From: Clostridium cellulovorans 743B
Lineage (GTDB): Bacteria > Bacillota > Clostridia > Clostridiales > Clostridiaceae
DNA: 64,000 nucleotides
Assembly (NCBI RefSeq): GCF_000145275.1
Contig: NC_014393.1
Location: forward strand, 3,534,001 to 3,598,000
Direction of reading: 5' to 3'
Of the stretch, positions 51,858 to 60,011 are shown in pieces. Below the pieces are notes generated by a model that saw only the letters and a list, made by a program, of their open reading frames with translations, searched no databases and had not been told where the DNA came from. The translations under genes were made by a program, and so were the position numbers. Position 1 is the stretch's first letter; each line of letters starts with the position of its first letter.

Positions 51858-54458
51858 TTATAGCTTTTGAAGAATTATTTTTTCATTTTCAACGTCTATT
51901 CCCACTTCATCTCCATCAAATATATCACCTTTAATAAGTTTTCTAGCAAGTTCCGTTTCTATAGTATTTTGGAGATATCTTTTTAAAGGTCTTGCACCAT
52001 ATATTGGGTCATATCCTTCCACCGCTATTAATTCCTTTGCCTTTGATGTTATCTTTAATGTTATATTTCTTTCCTTTAATCTAAATCTAATTTGATCAAG
52101 GAAAATATCTATTATTGAAGCAATTTCATCTAAGGTCAATGGTTTAAATAGAATAGTATCATCAACTCTATTTAAGAATTCTGGTTTAAATCTTGTTTTC
52201 AATTCAGCCATTACTTGGTTTCGTACACCTTCTTCAACAGTCTTTGACGAAGAATTTGATAATAGATGGCTACTACCAATATTTGAGGTCATTATTATAA
52301 TCGTATTTTTAAAATCTACAGTGTTTCCTTTATTATCTGTAAGTCTTCCATCATCAAAAATCTGAAGGAAAATATTAAACACATCTTCATGTGCCTTTTC
52401 TATTTCATCAAAAAGAATAACAGAATACGGTTTTCTTCTCACTGCCTCCGTAAGCTGTCCACCCTCTTCATATCCTACATACCCTGGAGGCGCTCCAATA
52501 AGCCTTGAAGTTGAATATTTCTCCATATATTCCGACATATCAATTCTTATTATATTTTCCTCACTATCAAAGAGGTTTTTGGCTAAGCTTTTCGCTAATT
52601 GAGTCTTACCAACACCAGTAGGTCCTAAAAATATAAAACTACCAATTGGTCTATTCATATCCTTTAGTCCTGCCCTAGCCCTTAAAACTGCATTAGAAAC
52701 TGCTGTAACTGCTTCTTCCTGTCCAATTACTCTTTCTTTTAATTCTTGCTCAAGTCTTAAAAGCTTTTGTCTTTCGCCTTCAATAAGTCTTGTAACTGGG
52801 ATTCCTGTCCACTTTGCAACGATTTCTGATATTTCAGATTCCGTCACTTCTTCCTTAAGCATAGCAGTATCATATTCTTTCCTTAAAGCTTCTTCCTTTT
52901 CCTTTAACTTCTGCTCTGTTTCTGGAAGTTTACCATACTTCAATGCAGCAGCTTTATTTAAATCATATTCTCTTTCTGCTCTTTCTATTTCTCCTTTTAT
53001 ATCATCAATTTCAGATTTTAATTCTTTAACACTAAGAATTTTATGTTTTTCCTTTTCATACTTAGCTGAAAGTTCTAAATCTTGTTCTTTTAATTCGCTG
53101 ACTTCCTTCTTTAAAGCTTCATATCTTTGAATAGCAGAACTATCACTTTCTTTTGATAAAGCTTCCATCTCAATTTCTAATTGAAAAATTTTTCGTTTTA
53201 ATATATCTAACTCCGTAGGCATACTGTCAATCTCTGTTCTAATCATTGCACAAGCTTCATCTATTAAATCTATTGCTTTATCTGGAAGAAATCTTTCAGT
53301 GATATATCTGTCTGATAATTTAGCAGCTGCTACAATTGCCGAATCATGAATTCTGATTCCATAATGAATTTCAAAACGTTCTTTAAGTCCTCTTAATATA
53401 GAAACAGTGTCCTCTACTGTTGGTTCAGTAGCAATTACTGGTTGGAATCTTCTCTCAAGAGCCTTATCTTTTTCTATGTATTTTCTATATTCATCAAAAG
53501 TAGTTGCGCCTATACAATGAAGTTCCCCTCTTGCAAGCATAGGTTTTATAAGATTACCAGCATCCATAGAACCTTCTGTTTTACCAGCACCAACTATTGT
53601 ATGAATTTCATCAATAAATAAAATTATTTTTCCTTCACTACGCTCAACTTCCTTTAGCACAGCTTTTAATCGTTCCTCGAATTCTCCACGGTATTTAGCA
53701 CCAGCTATAAGAGCTCCCATATCTAAAGAAAAAATTATCTTTCCTTTTAACCCTTCTGGTACGTCTCCCCTAACAATTCTTTGAGCTAGGCCTTCTATAA
53801 TCGCAGTTTTTCCCACCCCTGGTTCTCCAATAAGTACAGGGTTATTCTTTGTTCTTCTTGATAAAATTCTAATTACTCTTCGAATTTCTTCATCTCTACC
53901 AATAACCGGATCAAGCTTGTGGTTTCTAGCTGCATCTACTAAGTTTCGTCCATATTTTGCTAAAGCCTCATAAGTTCCTTCTGGGTCATTTGATTCAACT
54001 CGTTGGTTACCACGGACAACTTTTAAATTATCCATAAAACTTTTCTTATTTATATTGAACTTGTTAAATATCTTACCTATAGCATCACTACTATGATTCT
54101 CTAATAGTGCCAACATAACATGTTCTACACTAATATATGAATCCTCAAAACTCTTTCTTATATCATCACTTTTTACAAAAATTTCTTCAAAACGTCTTGT
54201 AGCATATACTCTTGCTTCCTGAGCCCCTTGACCAAGTACCTTTGGCATTCTATTTAACTCTGTTGTTGTTTCATCTACAAGAGCCTTCATATTGATATTC
54301 ATCTTATCAAATATATTTGGCACCAATCCATTTTCCTGCGTTATCAACGCATAGAAAAGATGTATCGCATCAATTTGTTGATGATTAAATCTCACTGCAC
54401 ATCCCTGTGCATTATTTATTGCTTCTTGTACCTTTAATGTAAGTTTTTCAACATCCAT
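51858..54458 (-). CDS. clpB: ATP-dependent disaggregase ClpB
   Basis: Hexameric AAA+ disaggregase, 866 residues, full length. N-terminal Clp repeats (1-145), first ATPase (Walker A GEPGVGKTA at about 205), the long middle coiled coil that defines ClpB (about 410-530), second ATPase (GPTGVGKTQ at about 605) and the C-terminal D2-small domain (YGARPLKRYLQNTIE). It lacks the ClpP-binding loop, so it works with DnaK. GGAGGGG precedes the ATG. I found no CtsR or CIRCE operator in the short upstream gap. Confidence 0.96.
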   Translation of the reverse strand: MDVEKLTLKVQEAINNAQGCAVRFNHQQIDAIHLFYALITQENGLVPNIFDKMNINMKALVDETTTELNRMPKVLGQGAQEARVYATRRFEEIFVKSDDIRKSFEDSYISVEHVMLALLENHSSDAIGKIFNKFNINKKSFMDNLKVVRGNQRVESNDPEGTYEALAKYGRNLVDAARNHKLDPVIGRDEEIRRVIRILSRRTKNNPVLIGEPGVGKTAIIEGLAQRIVRGDVPEGLKGKIIFSLDMGALIAGAKYRGEFEERLKAVLKEVERSEGKIILFIDEIHTIVGAGKTEGSMDAGNLIKPMLARGELHCIGATTFDEYRKYIEKDKALERRFQPVIATEPTVEDTVSILRGLKERFEIHYGIRIHDSAIVAAAKLSDRYITERFLPDKAIDLIDEACAMIRTEIDSMPTELDILKRKIFQLEIEMEALSKESDSSAIQRYEALKKEVSELKEQDLELSAKYEKEKHKILSVKELKSEIDDIKGEIERAEREYDLNKAAALKYGKLPETEQKLKEKEEALRKEYDTAMLKEEVTESEISEIVAKWTGIPVTRLIEGERQKLLRLEQELKERVIGQEEAVTAVSNAVLRARAGLKDMNRPIGSFIFLGPTGVGKTQLAKSLAKNLFDSEENIIRIDMSEYMEKYSTSRLIGAPPGYVGYEEGGQLTEAVRRKPYSVILFDEIEKAHEDVFNIFLQIFDDGRLTDNKGNTVDFKNTIIIMTSNIGSSHLLSNSSSKTVEEGVRNQVMAELKTRFKPEFLNRVDDTILFKPLTLDEIASIIDIFLDQIRFRLKERNITLKITSKAKELIAVEGYDPIYGARPLKRYLQNTIETELARKLIKGDIFDGDEVGIDVENEKIILQKL

Positions 54459-54494
54459 TCTCTACCCCTCCAATATAACTAAAAAATTTATATG

Positions 54495-54538
54495 AAAAAA
54501 GCCATATCTCCGTATTAACTCAGAAACATGACTTTTTT
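54495..54538 (-). terminator. Hairpin between the XRE-TPR gene and clpB
   Basis: AAAAAAGCCAT (54495-54505) and ATGACTTTTTT (54528-54538) pair with one mismatch. It has T-rich ends and probably terminates the XRE-TPR transcripts. Confidence 0.5.
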
Positions 54539-54588
54539 CTATAACTTCTTCAGTATCCTTAACATAATATTCAATTTAGATACCCTAC

Positions 54589-55848
54589 TTAAAGTTCTTC
54601 CTTAATATTCATAGAAAAATTAAGGTATTTTATAGCATCAACAGTGTTTTTCATTTCATAGTACATGTTTCCTATTTCAAAATATCGCTGACAAATCTCA
54701 TGTTTAGAACCAGTCTTTAATAGTATATCCAAGGAAAGACTATAATATATCTCTGCACTTCTATACTCTCCACTCTTCTCTAATGCTTTTGCTTTGAAAT
54801 AATACATCTTTTCAGTAAATATATTATTATCAGCCGCTATCACTTGATCAATGTGACTATTGCAAATATTCAAAATGTCATCATACATTTCATTCTTCAT
54901 GAAAACTTCAAGAACAAATATAATATAACTTATTTTTTGCTCTTGATTCAATTGTGCTTCTATTTCTAATATCTTATTACAATAAATTAGCGCAAGTTCA
55001 TTACATCCAACTTTATGGAATAAATTCATATAACAATAAACTATTGTAGCAAATTTTTCTGGTTCCTTTTCTGCTATTTCAATTCCTTGCAAAATGAATG
55101 GATACGTTTCTTCGATATTCTTTGTTTGTTTATATTTAACTATACCAAGAATCCCCAAAGCCCTAGCTCTTAAATAGCTATCTGAAACGAAATCCACTCC
55201 ATTTTCCATTTCGCTTATTAGTTCAAAGGCTTCTTCAAGCCTATTTAAAAAGATTAGGCAATTAGCTTTTTTAAACATTGCAGAGTAATAAACATCTTTA
55301 TCTTCAATCTTATTATCTTCAATATAACGTAATGTAGTTTCATAATACCCTAACGCTTGTACATATTCATCATTTAAATATATAAAATCGCCTATATCCA
55401 TAAACATAAGGTATCTCATACCACGTATCTTAGTACCTAATTCATAATATCTTGTAAGATACTTATGACATTCTTTAGAATTCTTTTTATCTATAAACCA
55501 ACTAAAAATAGAATGAATAATTTCAAAGGCTAAATCATTATAACCGCATTCAATAGCTACTTCTAAATTGTAATTTAGCTCTTCAATATACTTATATCCA
55601 TCAGCATTTTTTTTGCATTCTTGTATATTTTCTGTTATTTGTTTCTCAATATCTTGGACTAAGTAATCGTAATCAAGACCAAGTCTTTTAGCAATATATA
55701 AAAGTACTTCTTCTTCCGCTTGTATCTTATCATTTTCTATACAACTCAATTTCGATACAGATAACTTATCTCCGCAAAGTTCTTTTAAGGTATATCCTTT
55801 ATATATACGTGCTCTTTTAATCTTTTTTCCTACCGATAAAATCTCCAT
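54589..55848 (-). CDS. XRE-TPR regulator (second of a pair)
   Basis: 419-residue regulator. Residues 1-65 are an XRE helix-turn-helix (MEILSVGKKIKRARIYKGYT, LSVSKLSCIENDKI). From about 75 to the end come helical TPR-like repeats (YVQALGYYETTLRYIEDN, YRSAEIYYSLSLDILLKTG). The layout is that of RNPP-type peptide-sensing regulators, which bind a short signal peptide in the TPR groove. The first residues are nearly the same as in the upstream neighbour (MEILSLGEKIKR), so they are paralogues; the gap is 15 nt. The HTH is less canonical than that of the neighbour. No peptide gene is evident. Confidence 0.85.
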   Translation of the reverse strand: MEILSVGKKIKRARIYKGYTLKELCGDKLSVSKLSCIENDKIQAEEEVLLYIAKRLGLDYDYLVQDIEKQITENIQECKKNADGYKYIEELNYNLEVAIECGYNDLAFEIIHSIFSWFIDKKNSKECHKYLTRYYELGTKIRGMRYLMFMDIGDFIYLNDEYVQALGYYETTLRYIEDNKIEDKDVYYSAMFKKANCLIFLNRLEEAFELISEMENGVDFVSDSYLRARALGILGIVKYKQTKNIEETYPFILQGIEIAEKEPEKFATIVYCYMNLFHKVGCNELALIYCNKILEIEAQLNQEQKISYIIFVLEVFMKNEMYDDILNICNSHIDQVIAADNNIFTEKMYYFKAKALEKSGEYRSAEIYYSLSLDILLKTGSKHEICQRYFEIGNMYYEMKNTVDAIKYLNFSMNIKEEL

Positions 55849-55863
55849 AACTTACTCCTGTCC

Positions 55864-57168
55864 TTAAATATCTTGAAGTATGCCTAAGCTTCTAAATAAC
55901 TCTACCCCTTTATTAAGATACTGGTTGGCCATTTTTTCGTCACCTTTATCTAAATAGAAATTACCAATTTTAAAGGAAAGCTGTGCTGCTTCTTTATAAA
56001 GTTCTTTACTTTCAGCATAATTCAAAGCTATTAACAGATTTTTTTCTGCGTACACATCATTGTTCTCCATGTGGAACAGTCTGAAGTTTAAGATATATAC
56101 TTGTACCATATCAAGGTCAGAAATATATTCAATGTTTTCATTGATTTCTTCTAATACTTTTCTTGCATTTTCAATATCTTTAAGCTTCACATAATTGTTA
56201 CACATATTTATAAGTGTACCGATGAGTTTATTCTTATCGTATTTGTTTCTAAGCTCCCTTGCTTTCTCATAGTGATCAAATGATTCTTGAATATTTTCGA
56301 ATTCATAAAATAACTTTCCTAGATTATTTTCTATATCACCCATATATTCTAGGTTTCTAGCTTCATCTAAAGTCTTTAATGCTTTGTTAGAATATCTAAT
56401 TGCATATTCTAAGTTTTCATTTTTCAAATATTCCTTTGCTAACAAAAGTAAGGTATTGCCATAATCACGCTTATTATCTAGCTGTTTAAATTTTTCTTTT
56501 GCCAAATAAGTATAATTAATTGCCTTATCAGTTTGGTCAAATATTTGGTGTATCTTAGCTAAATTATGATAAATCTTCCCTTTCAAGAAATCATTAATGA
56601 CTTCATTGTCGGTAAATATTCTCTCAGCTTGCTGAAAATAAGTTATAGCAGAATGATATGCTTTTAAATTATAAGAAATATCACCTAGCTTTAAAAATGT
56701 ATCAACCATTTCTTCAAATAGTTTTTCTTTTGTAAATATTCCATTAGATATTAAGAAATATTCTTGCGCCTTTTGAAGATTCCCTTTTTCAGCTTCGATA
56801 TCTCCTTTTAAATAGTAAATCTTTGCTTTTCGATATTCTAACTTATACTTTTCAGCATAGTAACTACTCTTTTCAATATTTTCTTCAGCTAAACCCCATT
56901 GTTTTTCAATAATGTGGGATTCTGCGATGTTTTCATAGTAAATGCAAATCTTTTCTGCTTGTGTTTCTTCACTTTCCATTAAATATTCAACAGTGCAGTG
57001 AAGAGTATTGGCCAGATATTCTAGCAAATCCATGCTAGGATTTGACTTCCCAGATTCCACAAGACTAATTTGTCCTGGCGTTATACGATCTCCAGCTAGA
57101 TCCTTCAATGTAAAACCTTTTTCTTTTCGTAATCTTTTTATTTTCTCTCCTAGTGAAAGAATCTCCAT
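55864..57168 (-). CDS. XRE-TPR regulator (first of a pair)
   Basis: 434-residue regulator. Residues 1-62 form a canonical XRE domain (KIKRLRKEKGFTLKDLAG, ITPGQISLVESGKSNPS), the rest is TPR repeats (LQKAQEYFLISNGIF, HSAITYFQQAERIF, YAIRYSNKALKTLDEA, MANQYLNKGVELFRSLG). The frame opens at 57198, but GAAGAGG is followed at a good distance by the ATG at 57168, and that start aligns with the paralogue. It is co-transcribed with the second XRE-TPR gene and likely sensitive to a peptide or partner protein. Confidence 0.87.
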   Translation of the reverse strand: MEILSLGEKIKRLRKEKGFTLKDLAGDRITPGQISLVESGKSNPSMDLLEYLANTLHCTVEYLMESEETQAEKICIYYENIAESHIIEKQWGLAEENIEKSSYYAEKYKLEYRKAKIYYLKGDIEAEKGNLQKAQEYFLISNGIFTKEKLFEEMVDTFLKLGDISYNLKAYHSAITYFQQAERIFTDNEVINDFLKGKIYHNLAKIHQIFDQTDKAINYTYLAKEKFKQLDNKRDYGNTLLLLAKEYLKNENLEYAIRYSNKALKTLDEARNLEYMGDIENNLGKLFYEFENIQESFDHYEKARELRNKYDKNKLIGTLINMCNNYVKLKDIENARKVLEEINENIEYISDLDMVQVYILNFRLFHMENNDVYAEKNLLIALNYAESKELYKEAAQLSFKIGNFYLDKGDEKMANQYLNKGVELFRSLGILQDI

Positions 57169-57368
57169 ATTTTTTACCTCTTCAACATAAATTTTCAAAG
57201 TTAAATTTAATTTAAAATGTAGTGAAAATTTTATTTTATTATATCACATTTAACTCATTTTTTCTTATCTTTTTTTAAATAAAATATTATTTTTGTCATT
57301 ATAGTACTCAACATATACCATTAATTCTATTTTTTATACAAATATTTAGAATAAAATTTCAATTTAAA

Positions 57369-57398
57369 AAAACTTAAGGGAGTTTTCCCTTAAGTTTT
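57369..57398 (-). terminator. Terminator at the end of the small membrane protein gene
   Basis: A 12-bp stem AAAACTTAAGGG (57369-57380) with its complement (57387-57398) and a T-run on the minus strand. It overlaps the stop codon of the upstream gene. Confidence 0.8.
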
Positions 57399-57570
57399 AT
57401 CTCATCCAACAATTTACAGTATCATACATATCTTCAGCTTTATTGCAAATATTCTTACACCCTCTTTTTACTCTTTTCTGAGTTTTCATATCCATATCTG
57501 GTATTGAAATAATTGCAAAAACCACTGCTCCAAGCATACCAAAAATCATACCTCTAAGAAAGTTATTCAT
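57397..57570 (-). CDS. Small YtxH-like membrane protein (57 aa)
   Basis: Begins MNNFLRGMIFGMLGAVVFAI: one membrane segment (about 4-22) followed by a basic cytoplasmic stretch (KTQKRVKRGCKNICNKAED). This layout resembles YtxH-type small envelope proteins, but I am not sure. Three cysteines lie in the tail. The frame opens at 57588, yet GAAAGGAG precedes the ATG at 57570, which is the better start. It has its own terminator, so it is not in an operon with the XRE-TPR pair. Confidence 0.7.
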   Translation of the reverse strand: MNNFLRGMIFGMLGAVVFAIISIPDMDMKTQKRVKRGCKNICNKAEDMYDTVNCWMR

Positions 57571-57642
57571 TAGTTGCTCTCCTTTCAAAATAAACCGATT
57601 GTTTATTGTACTATGTTTGTATGATATGCAAATTTTATTATA

Positions 57643-58590
57643 TTAACCTTGGGAATTTTTTCCTTGCATATTTTTTGCTATAAGCTCCATAATTACATAA
57701 CTTTTTTCTGCATCATTTAACCTACTTACAAGCATCTTGCACTTAGTTTTATCTTCTTTATAAGCTTTAATTAAAAACTCTAAGATATCAAAGTCTTCTT
57801 CTTTATTTTCTTCGTCTACTAATTTTTCTACTTGGCCTACTACAATAATATTTCCTTTACCTTTAGGTGCAATAGCTATTATCTCATTTTTTACTTCGCT
57901 AGACACAACTTCTAACTTATTAGTTAATAACCATTTTTCAGTAACCTTGGTAGGGGTAATCCTAGCTTTCTCTTTGCATTTTTCATCAACAATTTCATTA
58001 AACAAATCCCCTGTATGACTATCTACTTTAACAAATATTATGTCCAAGCCTTGTTTCATTAAGTTATTCATTTTCTCATAATACTCTATAGAAGATGATT
58101 CTTTCCTCTCCCAAAAACCTGTTGCATGATGTGAAATTCCTTCATAATCATGAAAAATAACAACTTTTATTTCACCCTTATCAATGGCATATTCCGCAGC
58201 CCTAACAGCACCCCTTAGTTCTCCTGCGATTTGCCTTATGTTTTTCTTAGACGGATCTTTTATTCCATCACTTTCTATATATTGTATTACTCCATTTTTC
58301 ACAGCAACTAATCCATAGGAATAAATTTCTTCCGTTCCATTATAGCTTCCATCAACATAAATATGTAGACAATCCTTTGGATAATTACCTTCCTCTTTCT
58401 TTAAAAGCTTATTATTATCGCTTAAAAAAGCTTTAGCTTCTTCCATATTTTCAAAGCTTTTATATTTAGCACCTTTTACACCTTTTACATATTTCAAACA
58501 TTCTGCCCAAGTAGAAACAATTTTATTTTCAATTTTTATATTTTTTTCAATGTCAAAGCCTTCCTTTATGGCATATACCTTTTTACCCAT
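57643..58590 (-). CDS. RNase H1-like protein with viroplasmin domain
   Basis: 315 residues in three parts. Residues 1-60 are a viroplasmin/RNase H1 N-terminal RNA-DNA hybrid-binding domain (KKVYAIKEGF, YVKGVKGAKYKSFENMEEAK). Residues about 72-215 are an RNase H fold with the catalytic acids visible in IYVDGSYN, AGELRGAVRAAEYA, FHDYEGISHHATG and SHTGDLFNEIVDEKC. The last 90 residues are an extension rich in Lys and Glu that I do not recognise. It should remove RNA from RNA-DNA hybrids. It lies 20 nt after the YkvA-domain gene, likely in one operon. Confidence 0.88.
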   Translation of the reverse strand: MGKKVYAIKEGFDIEKNIKIENKIVSTWAECLKYVKGVKGAKYKSFENMEEAKAFLSDNNKLLKKEEGNYPKDCLHIYVDGSYNGTEEIYSYGLVAVKNGVIQYIESDGIKDPSKKNIRQIAGELRGAVRAAEYAIDKGEIKVVIFHDYEGISHHATGFWERKESSSIEYYEKMNNLMKQGLDIIFVKVDSHTGDLFNEIVDEKCKEKARITPTKVTEKWLLTNKLEVVSSEVKNEIIAIAPKGKGNIIVVGQVEKLVDEENKEEDFDILEFLIKAYKEDKTKCKMLVSRLNDAEKSYVIMELIAKNMQGKNSQG

Positions 58591-58610
58591 ATATTCTCCT
58601 TACTTCTAAG

Positions 58611-59588
58611 TTAGTCTTTCTTTTTTAATTTTGTCCTCTTTTTTCTTAATAATACACTTGAAATAGTAGTAAATACTGTGCTTATCTTCTTCACACCAAA
58701 TGTATTAAATATATAATCTGTGCCATCCTTAATTACCATTAATATATCTGCCTCACCAGACCAATTATCTAAAATTACTTCCTCAGGCACCTCTTCCCTA
58801 ACCATGTTCAATGCATAAAAAATCATATAAATATCATCAAAATCACCAATAGCTGGTATTACATCATTAATAATATCAATTGGTGAAAATTTATATACTA
58901 CAGATATTCCAAGAATTGCTTTTATCTTGAGTGGAACACGCTTGTCCTTAAATAACCTATAAACGAGAACTATTAAATCCGGTACAAGAGCAACATATGG
59001 AACTGCCTCTCTATATTTATCTGGAACATTTTCTATTATTCTAGTTCTTATTTTATTGTATGCATCTTGAACTACTACTCTCTTTTCTAAAAGTATTTTT
59101 CTTTCCTCTTTTATCTCTTCTATACTCACAGTTTCCTTCTGCATATTGACATTAATATCTTTGGTTTCAATTTCTATATACCCCTCATTAATTACTAAAG
59201 ATTCTAAATTGAAAGAGACAATAGGTATAAGCTTTTGAATTCCTTTAAAATTTACAATTAGATGGCCTTTAGCTTGCTTTATACCATATCCATCCAAATC
59301 CTTTAGCAATTTCCCCAAAACATAATCTGCTAGTTTTACAGAAACTCTAAGCTTTGCTGCTGACAGTTTAAATATCTTTAATTTTATTTCATCTTCCTTA
59401 ACAGTTCCAACCCCTACTACTGCTGTAAAAGGTAAGGAAATTCCCAATTTATATGAACCCTGTACATTTATTAACCCATTTGAAATTTTGATTTTCTCTA
59501 TTTTCAGTTCTTTTACATCAAGATAATCATGAATAATGCTCATAATATCATTCTCAGTAATTCTTAACTTTACATATGAAATGTTCAT
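58611..59588 (-). CDS. YkvA-domain (DUF1232) protein with a large N-terminal region
   Basis: 325 residues. The C-terminal part (about 195-265) carries the YkvA/DUF1232 signature: VPDLIVLVYRLFKDKRVPLK and SPIDIINDVIPAIGDFDDI, two short hydrophobic helices that may contact the membrane. The N-terminal 150 residues are beta-rich with repeated VKL/KIF-type strands and match nothing I know; they could be a lipid-binding-like beta sheet. Function unknown. TAGGAGG precedes the ATG. It is upstream of the RNase H gene. Confidence 0.8.
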   Translation of the reverse strand: MNISYVKLRITENDIMSIIHDYLDVKELKIEKIKISNGLINVQGSYKLGISLPFTAVVGVGTVKEDEIKLKIFKLSAAKLRVSVKLADYVLGKLLKDLDGYGIKQAKGHLIVNFKGIQKLIPIVSFNLESLVINEGYIEIETKDINVNMQKETVSIEEIKEERKILLEKRVVVQDAYNKIRTRIIENVPDKYREAVPYVALVPDLIVLVYRLFKDKRVPLKIKAILGISVVYKFSPIDIINDVIPAIGDFDDIYMIFYALNMVREEVPEEVILDNWSGEADILMVIKDGTDYIFNTFGVKKISTVFTTISSVLLRKKRTKLKKKD

Positions 59589-60011
59589 AATTCTTCCTCC
59601 TAAATTTAAAAGTTCCTCTCAAATTAAAAAGCTTATCCTAAATTAAAAAAGTTCCTCATTAAAAAACTCATAAGAACTTATTCATAAGTATCACTTTTAG
59701 TTATCTTATCCATATATTCACCTTAAAGTATACACTATATCTCGAAAAGGATAAATATCCAAATACATAAATATCCAAAATAACTAAAAATACATGATTT
59801 TTTTAATTTATAGACTGATATACTCCAATAAAATGACTAAATATGTGTAATTTAAGATTTACTAGCTGATAAATTCTTAGCAAAAGTTACTAAGGTAAAG
59901 CTTAGTAGAAACATTAGCTTTTTTTTATACTTCTATGTATACTGTTATTCAGTTAATACTCTTTTTATTTCAAAACAATTTAAAGAGCTAGAAATTTTAG
60001 GAGGAAGATCA
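59589..60011. other. Divergent intergenic region, YkvA-like / FtsH-like
   Basis: A 423-bp AT-rich region. Apart from the repeats at 59601-59658 and a TAGGAGGAA ribosome-binding site before 60012, I see short repeats of AAATATCCAAA near 59755-59782 and no gene. Confidence 0.5.
59601..59658 (-). repeat. Three imperfect ~20-bp direct repeats in the ykvA-like leader
   Basis: Copies at 59601-59619, 59620-59638 and 59639-59658. On the minus strand each reads close to GAGGAACTTTTTAATTTA (the middle copy is the most divergent). They end at the ribosome-binding site of the YkvA-domain gene, so each contains a Shine-Dalgarno-like GAGGA or GGAT. Confidence 0.6.

Noticed and set aside
54540..54588. Signal peptide gene after the XRE-TPR pair (eight-codon frame MLRILKKL)
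   Set aside because: Too short to include an export signal and without a ribosome-binding site.
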